This document shows positions 50,275 to 57,501 of a stretch of 64,000 bases of DNA, one piece after another. Source of the stretch: Micromonospora yasonensis. Lineage in GTDB: Bacteria; Actinomycetota; Actinomycetes; Mycobacteriales; Micromonosporaceae. The notes below the pieces were generated by a model. That model was not told where the DNA came from. It saw nothing but the letters and a program-made list of their open reading frames with translations, and did no database searches. Within the stretch, counting starts at the first letter, position 1; each line of letters begins with the position of its first letter. The DNA is taken from NCBI RefSeq assembly GCF_026013475.1, contig NZ_JAPDPH010000007.1, positions 1-64,000 on the forward strand, read 5' to 3'. The translations under genes and the position numbers were made by a program.

Positions 50275-50955
50275 ATGATTGCGGCCATGGCCACGACCCG
50301 ACGAGCTGACAGCTGCACCCCCGGGACGCTCGATGGCCACTTGGGTGGCAATGCCGCCTCGATCCGGGCGACGACCCGCGCCCTGGCGAAGGTCGAGTCC
50401 GCCATGGCCGTGGTGCTCGTCGAGGGCATCAGCGACCAGATCGCCCTGGAAACGGCCGCAGTGGGCCGCGGCCGGGATCTCGAGGCGGAGCGGGTCGTGA
50501 TTGTGCCGATCGGCGGGGCGCACGCGATCAGCCGCTTCCTGACGAGGTTGGCACCCCTGGGCACTCGGGTGCGACTTGCCGGCCTGTGTGACGTGCGCGA
50601 GGAGGAGGTATTCCGGCGCGGGCTGGACGTGACCCGTGTTGGCTCACCCCGCACGCGCACCGACATGGAGCACCTCGGGTTCTACGTCTGCGTCAACGAT
50701 CTGGAGGAGGAGCTGATCCGCGCCCTCGGCACCGCACGGGTCGAAGCACTCTTCGACTCGCAGGGCGACCTCCGATCGTTCCGCTCGTTCCAGAGCCAGC
50801 CCGCGTGGCGCGGCCGGGAGCCCGAAGCGCAGCTGTGGCGCTTCCTGCGCAGCAGCTCACGCCGTAACCTGCGCTACGCGCGGCTGCTCGTCGAGGCGGC
50901 AGTTGGCCGGGATATCTTGCCGCGGCCGCTCGACGCGCTGCTCACCACCGTTTGA
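50275..50955 (+). CDS. Stand-alone TOPRIM (OLD-like) protein
   Basis: A 226-residue protein. The TOPRIM domain (about 43-140) contains the acidic residues Glu50 (AVVLVEGISDQIALE) and Asp106 with following acids (LAGLCDVREEEVFRR). This is the nuclease/transferase half of OLD-family proteins, but the ATPase half is absent and no helicase or ATPase gene is adjacent. The C-terminal region is helical and basic. Start ATG 50275 (or 50287); TAGGCG lies 8 nt before the first, suggesting a leaderless message. It could be a nuclease partner or a decayed OLD gene; the domain itself looks intact. Confidence 0.8.
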   Translation: MIAAMATTRRADSCTPGTLDGHLGGNAASIRATTRALAKVESAMAVVLVEGISDQIALETAAVGRGRDLEAERVVIVPIGGAHAISRFLTRLAPLGTRVRLAGLCDVREEEVFRRGLDVTRVGSPRTRTDMEHLGFYVCVNDLEEELIRALGTARVEALFDSQGDLRSFRSFQSQPAWRGREPEAQLWRFLRSSSRRNLRYARLLVEAAVGRDILPRPLDALLTTV

Positions 50956-50965
50956 CCCACGAAGC

Positions 50966-51835
50966 TCAAGCCTCGATCGTCTGCCCCTGGATCTCCGTCG
51001 CGGCGGTGACGAGCCAGAATGCCCCCTTCAGCTGTACGCCGTCGGGTTGCTCGTAGTTGCCCAGTGCGGTGGTGAGCGCGATCCGCGCACGGGTGGCGGC
51101 CTTCCGGTCACCGTTTTCGAGCAGTGCCCGTGCCGGTCCGCTGCCGAGAACGAGCTGAGCGGCGTCCGCGGCGTCGTGTCCGTAGGTCATGGCTGGGTCG
51201 AGGCCGGTGATGGTGATGTCGCGGAAGCCGGCCGCGGTCAGCAGTTCGTCGATGCGTTGGGGGTCGGCGAGGGAGAACATGCCCGGCTCGTACGTCGCCC
51301 TCGGATCGCTGCGCGGGACGCGGCCGGCCAGCGCGGTCATGAATACGGTGAACCACTGCTGGTCCCCGACGGCTCGCGCGCAGGTGAACGCCAGGCGCCC
51401 GCCGGGCCGCAGCGCGTGCGCGATGTTGGTGAAGGCCGCCGCGGGGTCGGCAAAGAAGGTCAGTCCGCCGCGGCTGAGGGCGACATCGAACTCGCCGGGC
51501 GGAAACCGGTATACCTGTACGTCGCCCTGCTCGAACCGGACGTTGGTCAGCCCTTCGCCGGCGGCGTGGGTTCGCGCTGCCTGCAGCATCGGGCCGGACA
51601 GGTCGACCCCTGTCGCGGATCCGTCCCGGGCGCGCCGGGCGGCCAGCCGGGTGGTCTGGCCGTTACCGCAGCCGAGGTCGAGCACCCGGTCGTCCGGGTT
51701 GATCCCGGCCGCCGTGAGAAGCGCTTCGTTGAGCTCCGCGCTGACCGCGTCCCACTGGGCGGCGTGGTCGGCCCAGTGCCTGCCTTCAGGCCCGTTCCAC
51801 GCCTCGGCCTGCTCAACGTTGACGATCGGCTGCAT
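50966..51835 (-). CDS. Class I SAM-dependent methyltransferase
   Basis: A 289-residue protein with SAM-binding motifs VLDLGCGNGQTTRLAARRA (motif I), TGVDLSGPMLQAA (II), FEQGDVQVYRFPPGEFDVAL (III), then RGGLTFFADPAAAFTNIAHA and LRPGGRLAFT. Residues 185-280 are a substrate domain (FSLADPQRIDELLTAAGF). The acceptor is unknown. Its start lies 23 nt inside the preceding membrane-protein gene, so the two form an operon. Confidence 0.92.
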   Translation of the reverse strand: MQPIVNVEQAEAWNGPEGRHWADHAAQWDAVSAELNEALLTAAGINPDDRVLDLGCGNGQTTRLAARRARDGSATGVDLSGPMLQAARTHAAGEGLTNVRFEQGDVQVYRFPPGEFDVALSRGGLTFFADPAAAFTNIAHALRPGGRLAFTCARAVGDQQWFTVFMTALAGRVPRSDPRATYEPGMFSLADPQRIDELLTAAGFRDITITGLDPAMTYGHDAADAAQLVLGSGPARALLENGDRKAATRARIALTTALGNYEQPDGVQLKGAFWLVTAATEIQGQTIEA

Positions 51836-52337
51836 GTGCCACCTCCGAGGTTGCCGCCTGACCGGGCCGCCGCCGGCCCGGTTTGAAGACGCCGAGGACC
51901 ACGTTGATCCCCAGGAACAGCAGTGCCGTGGCCGGTGCCGCCACCGCCACGACCCGGTCGCCGCGTGGCATGCCGAGCGGCGACGACCCGACCGCCGCCG
52001 CGGCGGCTGCGTGCCCGAGCCGGGGTACGAGCAAAGCCAGGGCGGCTGCGGCGAGTACCGCCGCGAGCGCGAGCTTGACGGTGACCCAGCCGTGCCGCAG
52101 TGGCCGCCACGGCCCTGCCGCCGCCAGGGCCAGGCCGCTCAGCACGCTGCCGATCGCCAACGGCGCGACCAGCCACCGGCCGAGCAGGTACGCCGCCGGG
52201 TACACCGCGTGCGGATCGGCGCCGCGCAGGCCGGACACACCCAGCGCCAGGAGCGCCGCGTCGGCACCCAGCGCACCCACCGTGACGATGACGTGGGCGG
52301 CCAGCAGCAGACGACGAGAACCCGGGGGCAGGTACAT
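51813..52337 (-). CDS. Integral membrane protein (DUF2269-like)
   Basis: A 174-residue protein with four hydrophobic helices (LLLAAHVIVTVGALGADAAL, YLLGRWLVAPLAIGSVLSGL, VKLALAAVLAAAALALLVPR and VAAPATALLFLGINVVLGVF). It resembles the DUF2269 group; the function is unknown. ATG 52337 has GAGGGAGAG upstream. It is co-transcribed with the methyltransferase gene and divergent from the TetR gene. Confidence 0.75.
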   Translation of the reverse strand: MYLPPGSRRLLLAAHVIVTVGALGADAALLALGVSGLRGADPHAVYPAAYLLGRWLVAPLAIGSVLSGLALAAAGPWRPLRHGWVTVKLALAAVLAAAALALLVPRLGHAAAAAAVGSSPLGMPRGDRVVAVAAPATALLFLGINVVLGVFKPGRRRPGQAATSEVAHAADRQR

Positions 52338-52354
52338 CGGATCTCTCCCTCCCG

Positions 52355-52383
52355 TTGACGTGGCCACAGCTGTGGGCCATGGT
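52355..52383 (+). promoter_or_regulatory. TetR operator candidate: palindrome inside a promoter
   Basis: The perfect palindrome CCACAGCTGTGG (52364-52375) sits between TTGACG (52355-52360) and CATGGT (52378-52383, a weak -10) at 17-nt spacing. It lies in the divergent region of the membrane-protein and TetR genes. Confidence 0.45.
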
Positions 52384-52512
52384 GGACACCCGTACGATGT
52401 CGAACACGATGTCCGAGTATGGTCGCGGGCAGGGAGCCGGTTCAACGATCAGAACAGCGCCACGATCCGTTACCGGACATCCGCTGGCTACTGTTCGCAA
52501 AGTGGGTGGGAG

Positions 52513-53157
52513 ATGCCGGGACAAGACCGCCGGGTCCGGCGCAGCCAACGCCTTCTTCGTGAGGCGCTCGTCGCCCTGATCCCGGAAAAGGGCTACGACC
52601 GGATCACCGTGCAGGACATCCTCGACCGCGCCGACGTGGGACGCTCCACCTTCTACAGCCACTACCGGGACAAGGACGACCTGCTGCTGGCCGGCTTCGA
52701 CGACCTCCGCACCGACCTGAAGCGCGACCTCGACGCCCTCAGCCCCGGCGTGCCACCCCATCCGACCAGTCCGACCGGCGTGATCTTCGCCCACGCTTAC
52801 CGCCACCGAGACCTCTACAAGGCGCTGTGCGGCCGGCGCGGCGGCACCGTCGCGCAGCGCCACCTGCACCGGCTCGTCAGCGACCTGCTCCGCGACCACC
52901 TGCGCCCGCACATCGAGACCGCCGGCAGCGACCTGCCGGTCGACGTCGCAGCCGCGTTCTACACCTCCGCGGCCCTCGGCATGCTCACCTGGTGGGTCGA
53001 CCAGGACTTCCGGCCCGGACCCGCCGCCCTCGCCAGCATCTATCAGCGGCTCGCCGCACCCGGCCTGCTCGCCGCACTCGCCGCGCCGGCATCCACGCCA
53101 CCATCCTCGATCGAGAAGCACACTGGGACGTCCCACGGGCGCCCGGCACCGGGCTGA
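52513..53157 (+). CDS. TetR-family transcriptional repressor
   Basis: A 214-residue regulator with the TetR helix-turn-helix at about 10-60 (REALVALIPEKGYDRITVQD, ILDRADVGRSTFYSHYRDKD) and a helical ligand domain (FAHAYRHRDLYKALCGRRGG, AAFYTSAALGMLTWWVDQDF). GGGAG precedes ATG 52513. It is divergent from the membrane-protein/methyltransferase operon, which it probably represses; the palindrome between them is a candidate operator. Confidence 0.9.
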   Translation: MPGQDRRVRRSQRLLREALVALIPEKGYDRITVQDILDRADVGRSTFYSHYRDKDDLLLAGFDDLRTDLKRDLDALSPGVPPHPTSPTGVIFAHAYRHRDLYKALCGRRGGTVAQRHLHRLVSDLLRDHLRPHIETAGSDLPVDVAAAFYTSAALGMLTWWVDQDFRPGPAALASIYQRLAAPGLLAALAAPASTPPSSIEKHTGTSHGRPAPG

Positions 53158-53471
53158 CCATCACGGTGGCCCGCGCCCTGCTGCCTCGTACCAGGGCACT
53201 GCTCGGCGCGGTCCCGCGAGCTGCGATGGGTAGATTTCCCGGACTCCTCGCGGTCGATGCGGTCTCGAGCTGTCGCCCGCTGCCGACTGGTGTCGACACG
53301 CGTCGACGAGTTGCCCGGCTGTCCGGGCCCGGCCGCCTGCGACTGCCCTCGTCCTGGTCTGCCAGCGACGCCTGTACTTCGGCTCGCCTCGACCCCGGCC
53401 AGAACCCAGGCGGCTCCCCGGCGTCGAAGTTGGCACTAGCGCCAACAGGTTTGCTGTGGAAACCTATTGGC
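53158..53471. other. Non-coding gap with two inverted repeats
   Basis: About 314 nt without a convincing gene. Its last 45 nt hold two 6-bp-arm inverted repeats in front of the membrane-protein start (listed separately). The rest shows no promoter or RNA structure I can name. Confidence 0.5.
53429..53465. promoter_or_regulatory. Two adjacent inverted repeats, likely operator for the downstream HTH gene
   Basis: GTTGGC-N6-GCCAAC (53429-53446) is followed directly by AGGTTT-N7-AAACCT (53447-53465). They end 6 nt before ATG 53472 and are probably bound by the winged-helix protein encoded at 54147. Confidence 0.45.
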
Positions 53472-54150
53472 ATGACCACTGATTCGGTACCCGCCGGTGG
53501 CGATCCCCGGCGGCTGTTGTCGGAGGCGCGCGGCCTCGCGCGCCGGGTGCGGGTCGACCAGCGGGTGACCTGGTTCGCGCTGCTGGTGCTGGCCGCGGTG
53601 ACGTTCGTGGGGATCTGGTTCGACTGGTACTTCCTCGTCCTCCACTGCGTGGGCGACGGCACCGTGTGCCAGTTCTCGCGTCAAGGCGTGCTGTACTACT
53701 GGCCGCCGGCGCTGCTGCTGGCGTACGCGGCGATCGCCGTCTGCTACGTGCGGGTCGCCCGGGTGCGGGGGCTGGGCGCCCGGGTGCTGCCGTACGCGCT
53801 CACCGGTGTCGCGCTGACCGTCCTGTTCACCGCCGCCTGGGTGGCGGCGCGCCTGTACTTCCCGAGCCACCCGCACCAGTTCCCGTACTGGGTGCTCGTG
53901 CTGGACCGGCTGATCGCACCGTGGGGCACGATCGGGGTGGCGCTGCTGGTGCTGGCCCGGCTGGAGCGCAACGTCGGGCTGCTGGTGTTCACCCTCGGGC
54001 TACCTGGCGGTGGCACTGGTGCCGATCGACCTCGGCTGGCACTGGCAGGGCCAGAACAGCACGGCGTTCCTGCCGCAGCAGATCATCAACGGCACCGTGC
54101 TGCTGCTGGGCGCGATCGGCTTCCGGCTGGCCGACCGGCGGCGCCGGTGA
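53472..54150 (+). pseudogene. Frameshifted five-helix membrane protein gene
   Basis: ATG 53472 opens a membrane protein (FALLVLAAVTFVGIWFDWYF, ALLLAYAAIAVCYVRVARVR, YALTGVALTVLFTAAWVAAR, LIAPWGTIGVALLVLARLER, LLVFTLG). At the GGG of 53997-53999 the sensible protein changes frame to YLAVALVPIDLGWHWQGQNS and ends LLLGAIGFRLADRRRR at TGA 54148-54150. Removing one G restores Leu-Gly-Tyr. Without the shift the frame runs straight into the next gene, which begins at 54147, giving one 344-residue open frame. This may be a real indel or a sequencing error in a G-run. Confidence 0.75.
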
Positions 54151-54506
54151 CCGCCGAGAACGGGGCCCCGGAACCGCCCGAGCCCGCCCACCCGGTCACG
54201 GGGCTGGACGAGGTGGTGCACCAGCGGGTACGCCTCGGCATCCTCACCATCGCGCACGAGGCCCGCCGGGTCGAGTTCGGCTACCTGCGTACCCAACTGG
54301 ACCTGACCGCCGGGAACCTCTCCAAGCACCTGAGCGTGCTGGATGCGGCCGGCCTGATCGAGGTCGAGAAGGGCTACGAGGGCAGGCGTGGCCGTACCTG
54401 GATCACGCTCACCGCCGCTGGCAGCACCGCGCTCACCGACGAGATCGAACGGCTCAAGCTGCTCATCGCCCGCGTCGAGACCACCGACGCCCCGGAGGAC
54501 CGATGA
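54147..54506 (+). CDS. Winged-helix transcriptional regulator (MarR/PadR-like HTH_34)
   Basis: A 119-residue regulator: LDEVVHQRVRLGILTIAHEA, VEFGYLRTQLDLTAGNLSKH, LSVLDAAGLIEVEKGYEGRR and GRTWITLTAAGSTALTDEIE. This is the HTH_34 group that commonly accompanies small membrane proteins. GTG 54147 overlaps the TGA of the membrane gene's natural end (GTGA). Because of the upstream frameshift it is also in frame with that gene, so its translation may now partly depend on readthrough of the fusion. Confidence 0.88.
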   Translation: MTAENGAPEPPEPAHPVTGLDEVVHQRVRLGILTIAHEARRVEFGYLRTQLDLTAGNLSKHLSVLDAAGLIEVEKGYEGRRGRTWITLTAAGSTALTDEIERLKLLIARVETTDAPEDR

Positions 54507-54565
54507 ACAGCGCACTGACCCGCCGACACCTGCTCGACATCTGGCTCAACGTACTCGACGCGCCT
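54503..54565 (+). pseudogene. Stub of a 3'-truncated gene following the regulator
   Basis: ATG 54503 overlaps the regulator stop (ATGA) and gives MNSALTRRHLLDIWLNVLDA, a coherent coupled gene start. About 20 codons later, near 54560, it runs into the antisense strand of a LuxR fragment. The frame stays open to 54871 only as a shadow. The original gene has lost its 3' part. Confidence 0.55.
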
Positions 54566-54856
54566 TCAGGTCGGGCGGTGGACGTTGGCGTCTCGGGCGC
54601 GGGCTACGGCCTGGGCCCGGTCTTCGACGCCGAGTTTGAGCAGCACGTTGGAGACGTGGTTCTGCACCGTCTTGGGGCTGATCCCGAGCCGGGCGGCGAT
54701 CGCTTGGTTGGACTGGCCGGCAGCCATCCGGGCCAGGACATCGAACTCGCGCTCGGTGAGCTGCGGAAACGGGTTGGCCGGGTTGGTGTCGGCGAGCGCG
54801 GCGAACATCCGGCTTCGCCGCTGTCCCGAGGGCAACTGGGAGATGCGCCCCTCCAC
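54566..54856 (-). pseudogene. C-terminal fragment of a NarL/LuxR-type response regulator
   Basis: About 85 codons encode a LuxR helix-turn-helix: FPQLTEREFDVLARMAAGQS, NQAIAARLGISPKTVQNHVS, NVLLKLGVEDRAQAVARARD. The N-terminal receiver domain is missing. Recognisable sequence begins near RMFAALADTNPANPF (about 54810); what lies before it belongs to no response regulator. With the stub at 54503 this marks two nearby breakpoints. An isolated LuxR HTH could still be expressed from ATG 54856 but has no visible promoter. Confidence 0.65.
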
Positions 54857-55002
54857 CCAACCGCTTCATAGGCCGGCCTGCGGGTTTCCAAAACCCGCAC
54901 GCCACCGGCTACCCGGTCGACGTGGAATTCTGGGGTGGTGAGGCCGAGTCCTGCTGCCCGCCGAACCCGCCTCAGCCCGGCAAGTAGCAGAGAATAGAAC
55001 CG

Positions 55003-55794
55003 ATGCGTAGCGACTGGACCGCTCTGCCCGAGAGTGTCACGACAGGGATCGCCGAACGGATCGGTGGAACCTTCGACGTAACCCCGGCTTCGAGTGGCAA
55101 CCATGCGGAGATCGCCTCGACGGTCACCGGGCCAGCCGGACCGGTCTTCGTCAAGGCGACCTTGGGAGAGTTGAGCGTTCGGTCAATGCGCTACGAGATG
55201 GCGGCAACCCGGGCCATCGATCGGCACCCGCCCGAAGTCCTGTGGCAGTTCGAGTCCGATGGCTGGCTAGTGGTGGGGACCGAGCATCTTGCCGGTCCCC
55301 ACCCCGACCTGTCACCCGGCAGCGCGGATCTCGATCTGCTCGCAGTCACGCTGAAGGCACTTCAGGAGACTCCCGCGCCGGGCGAGCCATGGTTCACCCC
55401 GACAGCCCGGCTCGGGTTCGCGCACCCGGCGATGGACGGCGAGACACTAATCCACTCCGACCTCAACCCGGCCAACCTGATCGTTACCATGCAGGGCCTA
55501 CGGATTGTCGATTGGGCGTGGGCAACCAAGGCGGCTCCATGGGTCGAACTCGCGTTGCTCGTCCAGTGGCTGATCGGCAGCGGCCACAGCGCCGAACAGG
55601 CAGAAGAATGGCTAGCGCAGTTTCCCGCATGGACGGCGACTGACCGCGAGGTCTTGGACGACTTCGCGTCAAGAAACGCATCGAAGTGGTCGGCGAAGTC
55701 CCGGCAGAGCACCAAGGGCTGGGTACACGACCTCGCGATGTGGACCGGCGAGTGGGCGGCCCACCGGACCGACGGCCATCAGTCACGCCGGTGA
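55003..55794 (+). CDS. Aminoglycoside-phosphotransferase-fold kinase
   Basis: A 263-residue APH-like protein. The Lys of the nucleotide lobe is in VFVKATLG (Lys51); the Brenner catalytic loop is HSDLNPANLIV (His151, Asp153, Asn158) and the metal site IVDWAW (Asp170). Most such small APH proteins phosphorylate unknown metabolites, so antibiotic resistance is not implied. Composition is less GC-biased than core genes, which fits the scarred region it sits in. No ribosome site is obvious and a leaderless start is possible. Confidence 0.85.
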   Translation: MRSDWTALPESVTTGIAERIGGTFDVTPASSGNHAEIASTVTGPAGPVFVKATLGELSVRSMRYEMAATRAIDRHPPEVLWQFESDGWLVVGTEHLAGPHPDLSPGSADLDLLAVTLKALQETPAPGEPWFTPTARLGFAHPAMDGETLIHSDLNPANLIVTMQGLRIVDWAWATKAAPWVELALLVQWLIGSGHSAEQAEEWLAQFPAWTATDREVLDDFASRNASKWSAKSRQSTKGWVHDLAMWTGEWAAHRTDGHQSRR

Positions 55795-55977
55795 TCCATT
55801 GCGGGCCGCCCTCTCGTCAGGCGGGTGCCGGTAACGGTACGGCCCAGCTCCACGATCAGCCGGCGGGCCCAGTCGGGAACGGTAACCAGTACCGCCGCCG
55901 GGTGACCGACAACGGTCGAACACCAGAGCCGAACTGCCTGCTCCCAATCCGCGCCCAATTTAGGGGGCAACAGCGCA

Positions 55978-56012
55978 GAAGCCCGTTACCGGTGGTTCCG
56001 GCGACGGGCTTC
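55978..56012 (-). terminator. Hairpin beyond the distal tRNA-Val repeat, probable original tRNA terminator
   Basis: GAAGCCCGT (55978-55986) and ACGGGCTTC (56004-56012) form a 9-bp stem with a 17-nt loop, 20 nt past the partial tRNA copy. It is probably the terminator that followed the tRNA gene before the insertion. Confidence 0.55.
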
Positions 56013-56031
56013 CTACCTGCCTACATTGGTG

Positions 56032-56075
56032 GTGGGCGATACTGGGATCGAACCAGTGACCTCTTCGGTGTGAAC
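56032..56075 (-). repeat. Distal att repeat: partial tRNA-Val copy (44 bp)
   Basis: Identical to 58965-59008, the tRNA 3' half from the anticodon loop to one base beyond the discriminator. It lacks the 5' half, so it cannot make a tRNA. It marks the far end of the insertion. Confidence 0.85.
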
Positions 56076-56111
56076 TCTCGGCGAGCGGGTCGGATCAGGC
56101 TTGATGCAAGG

Positions 56112-56420
56112 TCAGACGGCCTGCTGACGCGCTTCTCGGCCCGGTTCGGCTGGCACTGTTGCTGTACTTCGCTGCTGTACTGCTGGCGTGGACCGGTCGG
56201 CCTCCCTGACCCATCCGAGAAAGCGGCGGTGCAGCACGCCGGCCGGCGTCCAGGGCATGTCCTCGGTCGCCTGGACGAGGTAGGAGCCGAGGTAGAGGGC
56301 CAGCGACACCGGGGCGTCGGCGTACTCCGCCCGTAGCTCCCGTCTGCGAGTTGGGCAGGGCCAGGGCAGGTCGCAGCCTCCGCAGCTCCAGATCGGCATG
56401 ACGGGGCCGTGGGTGGTCAC
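56112..56420 (-). CDS. Small hypothetical protein of the tRNA-Val element (WPCP type)
   Basis: A 102-residue protein: PVMPIWSCGGCDLPWPCPTR, ELRAEYADAPVSLALYLGSY, MPWTPAGVLHRRFLGWVR. Three Cys (C-x-x-C and WPCP) could bind zinc. Similar proteins occur next to GntR regulators in actinomycete plasmids and AICEs (recalled, not searched). GTG 56420 overlaps the stop of the gene before it. The last ~20 codons run through the 22-bp arm-like repeat, so the C-terminus may have been altered by rearrangement. Confidence 0.65.
   Translation of the reverse strand: MTTHGPVMPIWSCGGCDLPWPCPTRRRELRAEYADAPVSLALYLGSYLVQATEDMPWTPAGVLHRRFLGWVREADRSTPAVQQRSTATVPAEPGREARQQAV
56159..56180 (+). repeat. Left 22-bp repeat (possible integrase arm site)
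   Basis: Exact copy of 58894-58915 in the same orientation, 83 nt inside the left att repeat. It begins TTGCTGTACTTCG and contains an internal GCTGTAC duplication. Confidence 0.8.
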
Positions 56421-56596
56421 CGCACGCCCTCCAGGAACCGGGTGGTGATGATCCGGGCCTGCCGGCTGGTCGCCCATTCCACCTGCCAGCACGGGTACGG
56501 CGTCAGCCGCGACCACCAGGCTCGGCAACCGGCGCACATGCCGTCGAGCCCACGTACGTGCACCGCGAGGATCGCCTGCACCTGCCCGTCGTTCAC
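56417..56596 (-). CDS. Tiny hypothetical protein of the tRNA-Val element
   Basis: A 59-residue protein with a C-x-x-C (LDGMCAGCRAWWSRLTPYPC) and a basic C-terminus (ARIITTRFLEGVR). GTG 56596 is behind GGAGGGGG. Its stop overlaps the next start (GTGA) and its start overlaps the previous stop (TAGTG), so three genes are translated as a chain. Too short for a standard ORF cut-off but well supported by coupling. Confidence 0.55.
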   Translation of the reverse strand: MNDGQVQAILAVHVRGLDGMCAGCRAWWSRLTPYPCWQVEWATSRQARIITTRFLEGVR

Positions 56597-56778
56597 TACT
56601 CCCCCTCCGTCGGCCAGTGGCCACGGTTGATCGGAATCCGGTGCCGGGCGCGACATGGCAGCTCGGCTCCGCACCGGCAGACCCGCCGCCATCGCCGCCA
56701 GCACCAGACCGGCCGATGCCGCCTCGCGAGAGTCATCGCTGCGGCGAGCAGGTAGTCCTCGTACGAGACACGCCGCAC
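56596..56778 (-). CDS. Tiny Arg/Trp/Cys-rich protein of the tRNA-Val element
   Basis: A 60-residue basic protein: VSYEDYLLAAAMTLARRHRP, VWCWRRWRRVCRCGAELPCR, ARHRIPINRGHWP. It has four Cys in a zinc-ribbon-like arrangement. GTG 56778 follows GAGGGGGAG. It is the first gene of the three-gene minus operon that diverges from the GntR gene. Confidence 0.55.
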   Translation of the reverse strand: MRRVSYEDYLLAAAMTLARRHRPVWCWRRWRRVCRCGAELPCRARHRIPINRGHWPTEGE

Positions 56779-56857
56779 CGGATCTCCCCCTCGGGCCTCG
56801 GCGACGGCACGGCGGCCGGGCCTTGGCTGGTCATCCGATCGCCGCGCCTGCCGATTT

Positions 56858-56923
56858 ACCGTACATACGTAGGACTGTAGATACAATAATCTGTAGAGCT
56901 GTTGGACACGTAGCGTCACATTC
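56858..56923. promoter_or_regulatory. Divergent promoters and GntR operator region of the element
   Basis: The most AT-rich part of the element. Minus promoter: TTGTAT (56886-56881), 17 nt, TACGGT (56863-56858). Plus side: TAGCGT (56911-56916) 7 nt before GTG 56924. CTGTAGA occurs twice (56875-56881, 56891-56897), a plausible GntR site. Confidence 0.6.
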
Positions 56924-57325
56924 GTGATCGACCCCAGCGCGGATCGCGCAGTGTTTCGGCAGCTCGCCGACCTACTGCGCAACCGGATCATGTCCGGCGA
57001 CCTCGCGCCCGGCGCGTCGCTGCCCAGCGAGCTGCGACTGGCTCAGGAGCATGGACTGAGCCGGACAAGCGTCCGGCAGGCCATCTCCCTACTCCGGTCG
57101 GAAGGGCTCGTGACCGTCCAACCCCCGCGCGGCACCTTCGTCCGCAGCATGGAACCGACCGAGACGGTGACCCTACTCAAGGGCGACACCGCCTCCGCCC
57201 GGATGCCCACCCCTGCCGAACGCAAGGAGCTGGACATCGGCGAAGGCGTCCCCGTCCTAGTGGTGTTCCGCGCCGACGGCTCCCGCGAGCTGTACCCCGC
57301 CGACCGCATCCGCGTCGGCCGCTGA
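56924..57325 (+). CDS. GntR-family regulator (KorSA-like)
   Basis: A 133-residue regulator. The GntR winged helix (about 8-75) reads VFRQLADLLRNRIMSGDLAP, GASLPSELRLAQEHGLSRTS, VRQAISLLRSEGLVTVQPPR and GTFVR. Only ~55 residues follow, shorter than a UTRA/FCD domain and like the minimal GntR proteins of conjugative actinomycete elements. GTG 56924 is leaderless (TAGCGT 7 nt upstream). It probably represses both its own and the divergent small-gene promoter. Confidence 0.88.
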   Translation: MIDPSADRAVFRQLADLLRNRIMSGDLAPGASLPSELRLAQEHGLSRTSVRQAISLLRSEGLVTVQPPRGTFVRSMEPTETVTLLKGDTASARMPTPAERKELDIGEGVPVLVVFRADGSRELYPADRIRVGR

Positions 57326-57501
57326 TCTACGCATTACGAGTCGGCCCCCGGGTGCTGGTCCGCCGCCTGGTCCTCCTCCTCGACCTGGTGCCTGAGTCCG
57401 CGATTGTCCGCTGCTGCTCGCCGGTTAGGCTGCTCGCTTGGCTGCCCGGCGAGCCCGAACGCCTTAGTCCGTAAGAGTCGGAACGCCGCGAGCCAGTCTG
57501 C
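57326..57501. other. Non-coding gap between GntR and ASCH genes
   Basis: About 176 nt, both flanking genes ending here. No terminator stem or gene is clear. Confidence 0.4.

Noticed and set aside
52827-54506. One long gene joining the TetR region, membrane protein and regulator
   Set aside because: The open frame begins out of frame inside the TetR gene and continues only through GC-rich non-coding DNA. The true membrane gene starts at ATG 53472.
54503-54871. A complete 122-residue plus-strand gene after the HTH regulator
   Set aside because: Only the first ~20 codons look like protein; the rest is the complement of a LuxR helix-turn-helix.
56032-56075. A second tRNA-Val gene
   Set aside because: Only the 3' half matches; the acceptor 5' strand and D-arm are absent. 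It is an attachment-site duplicate.
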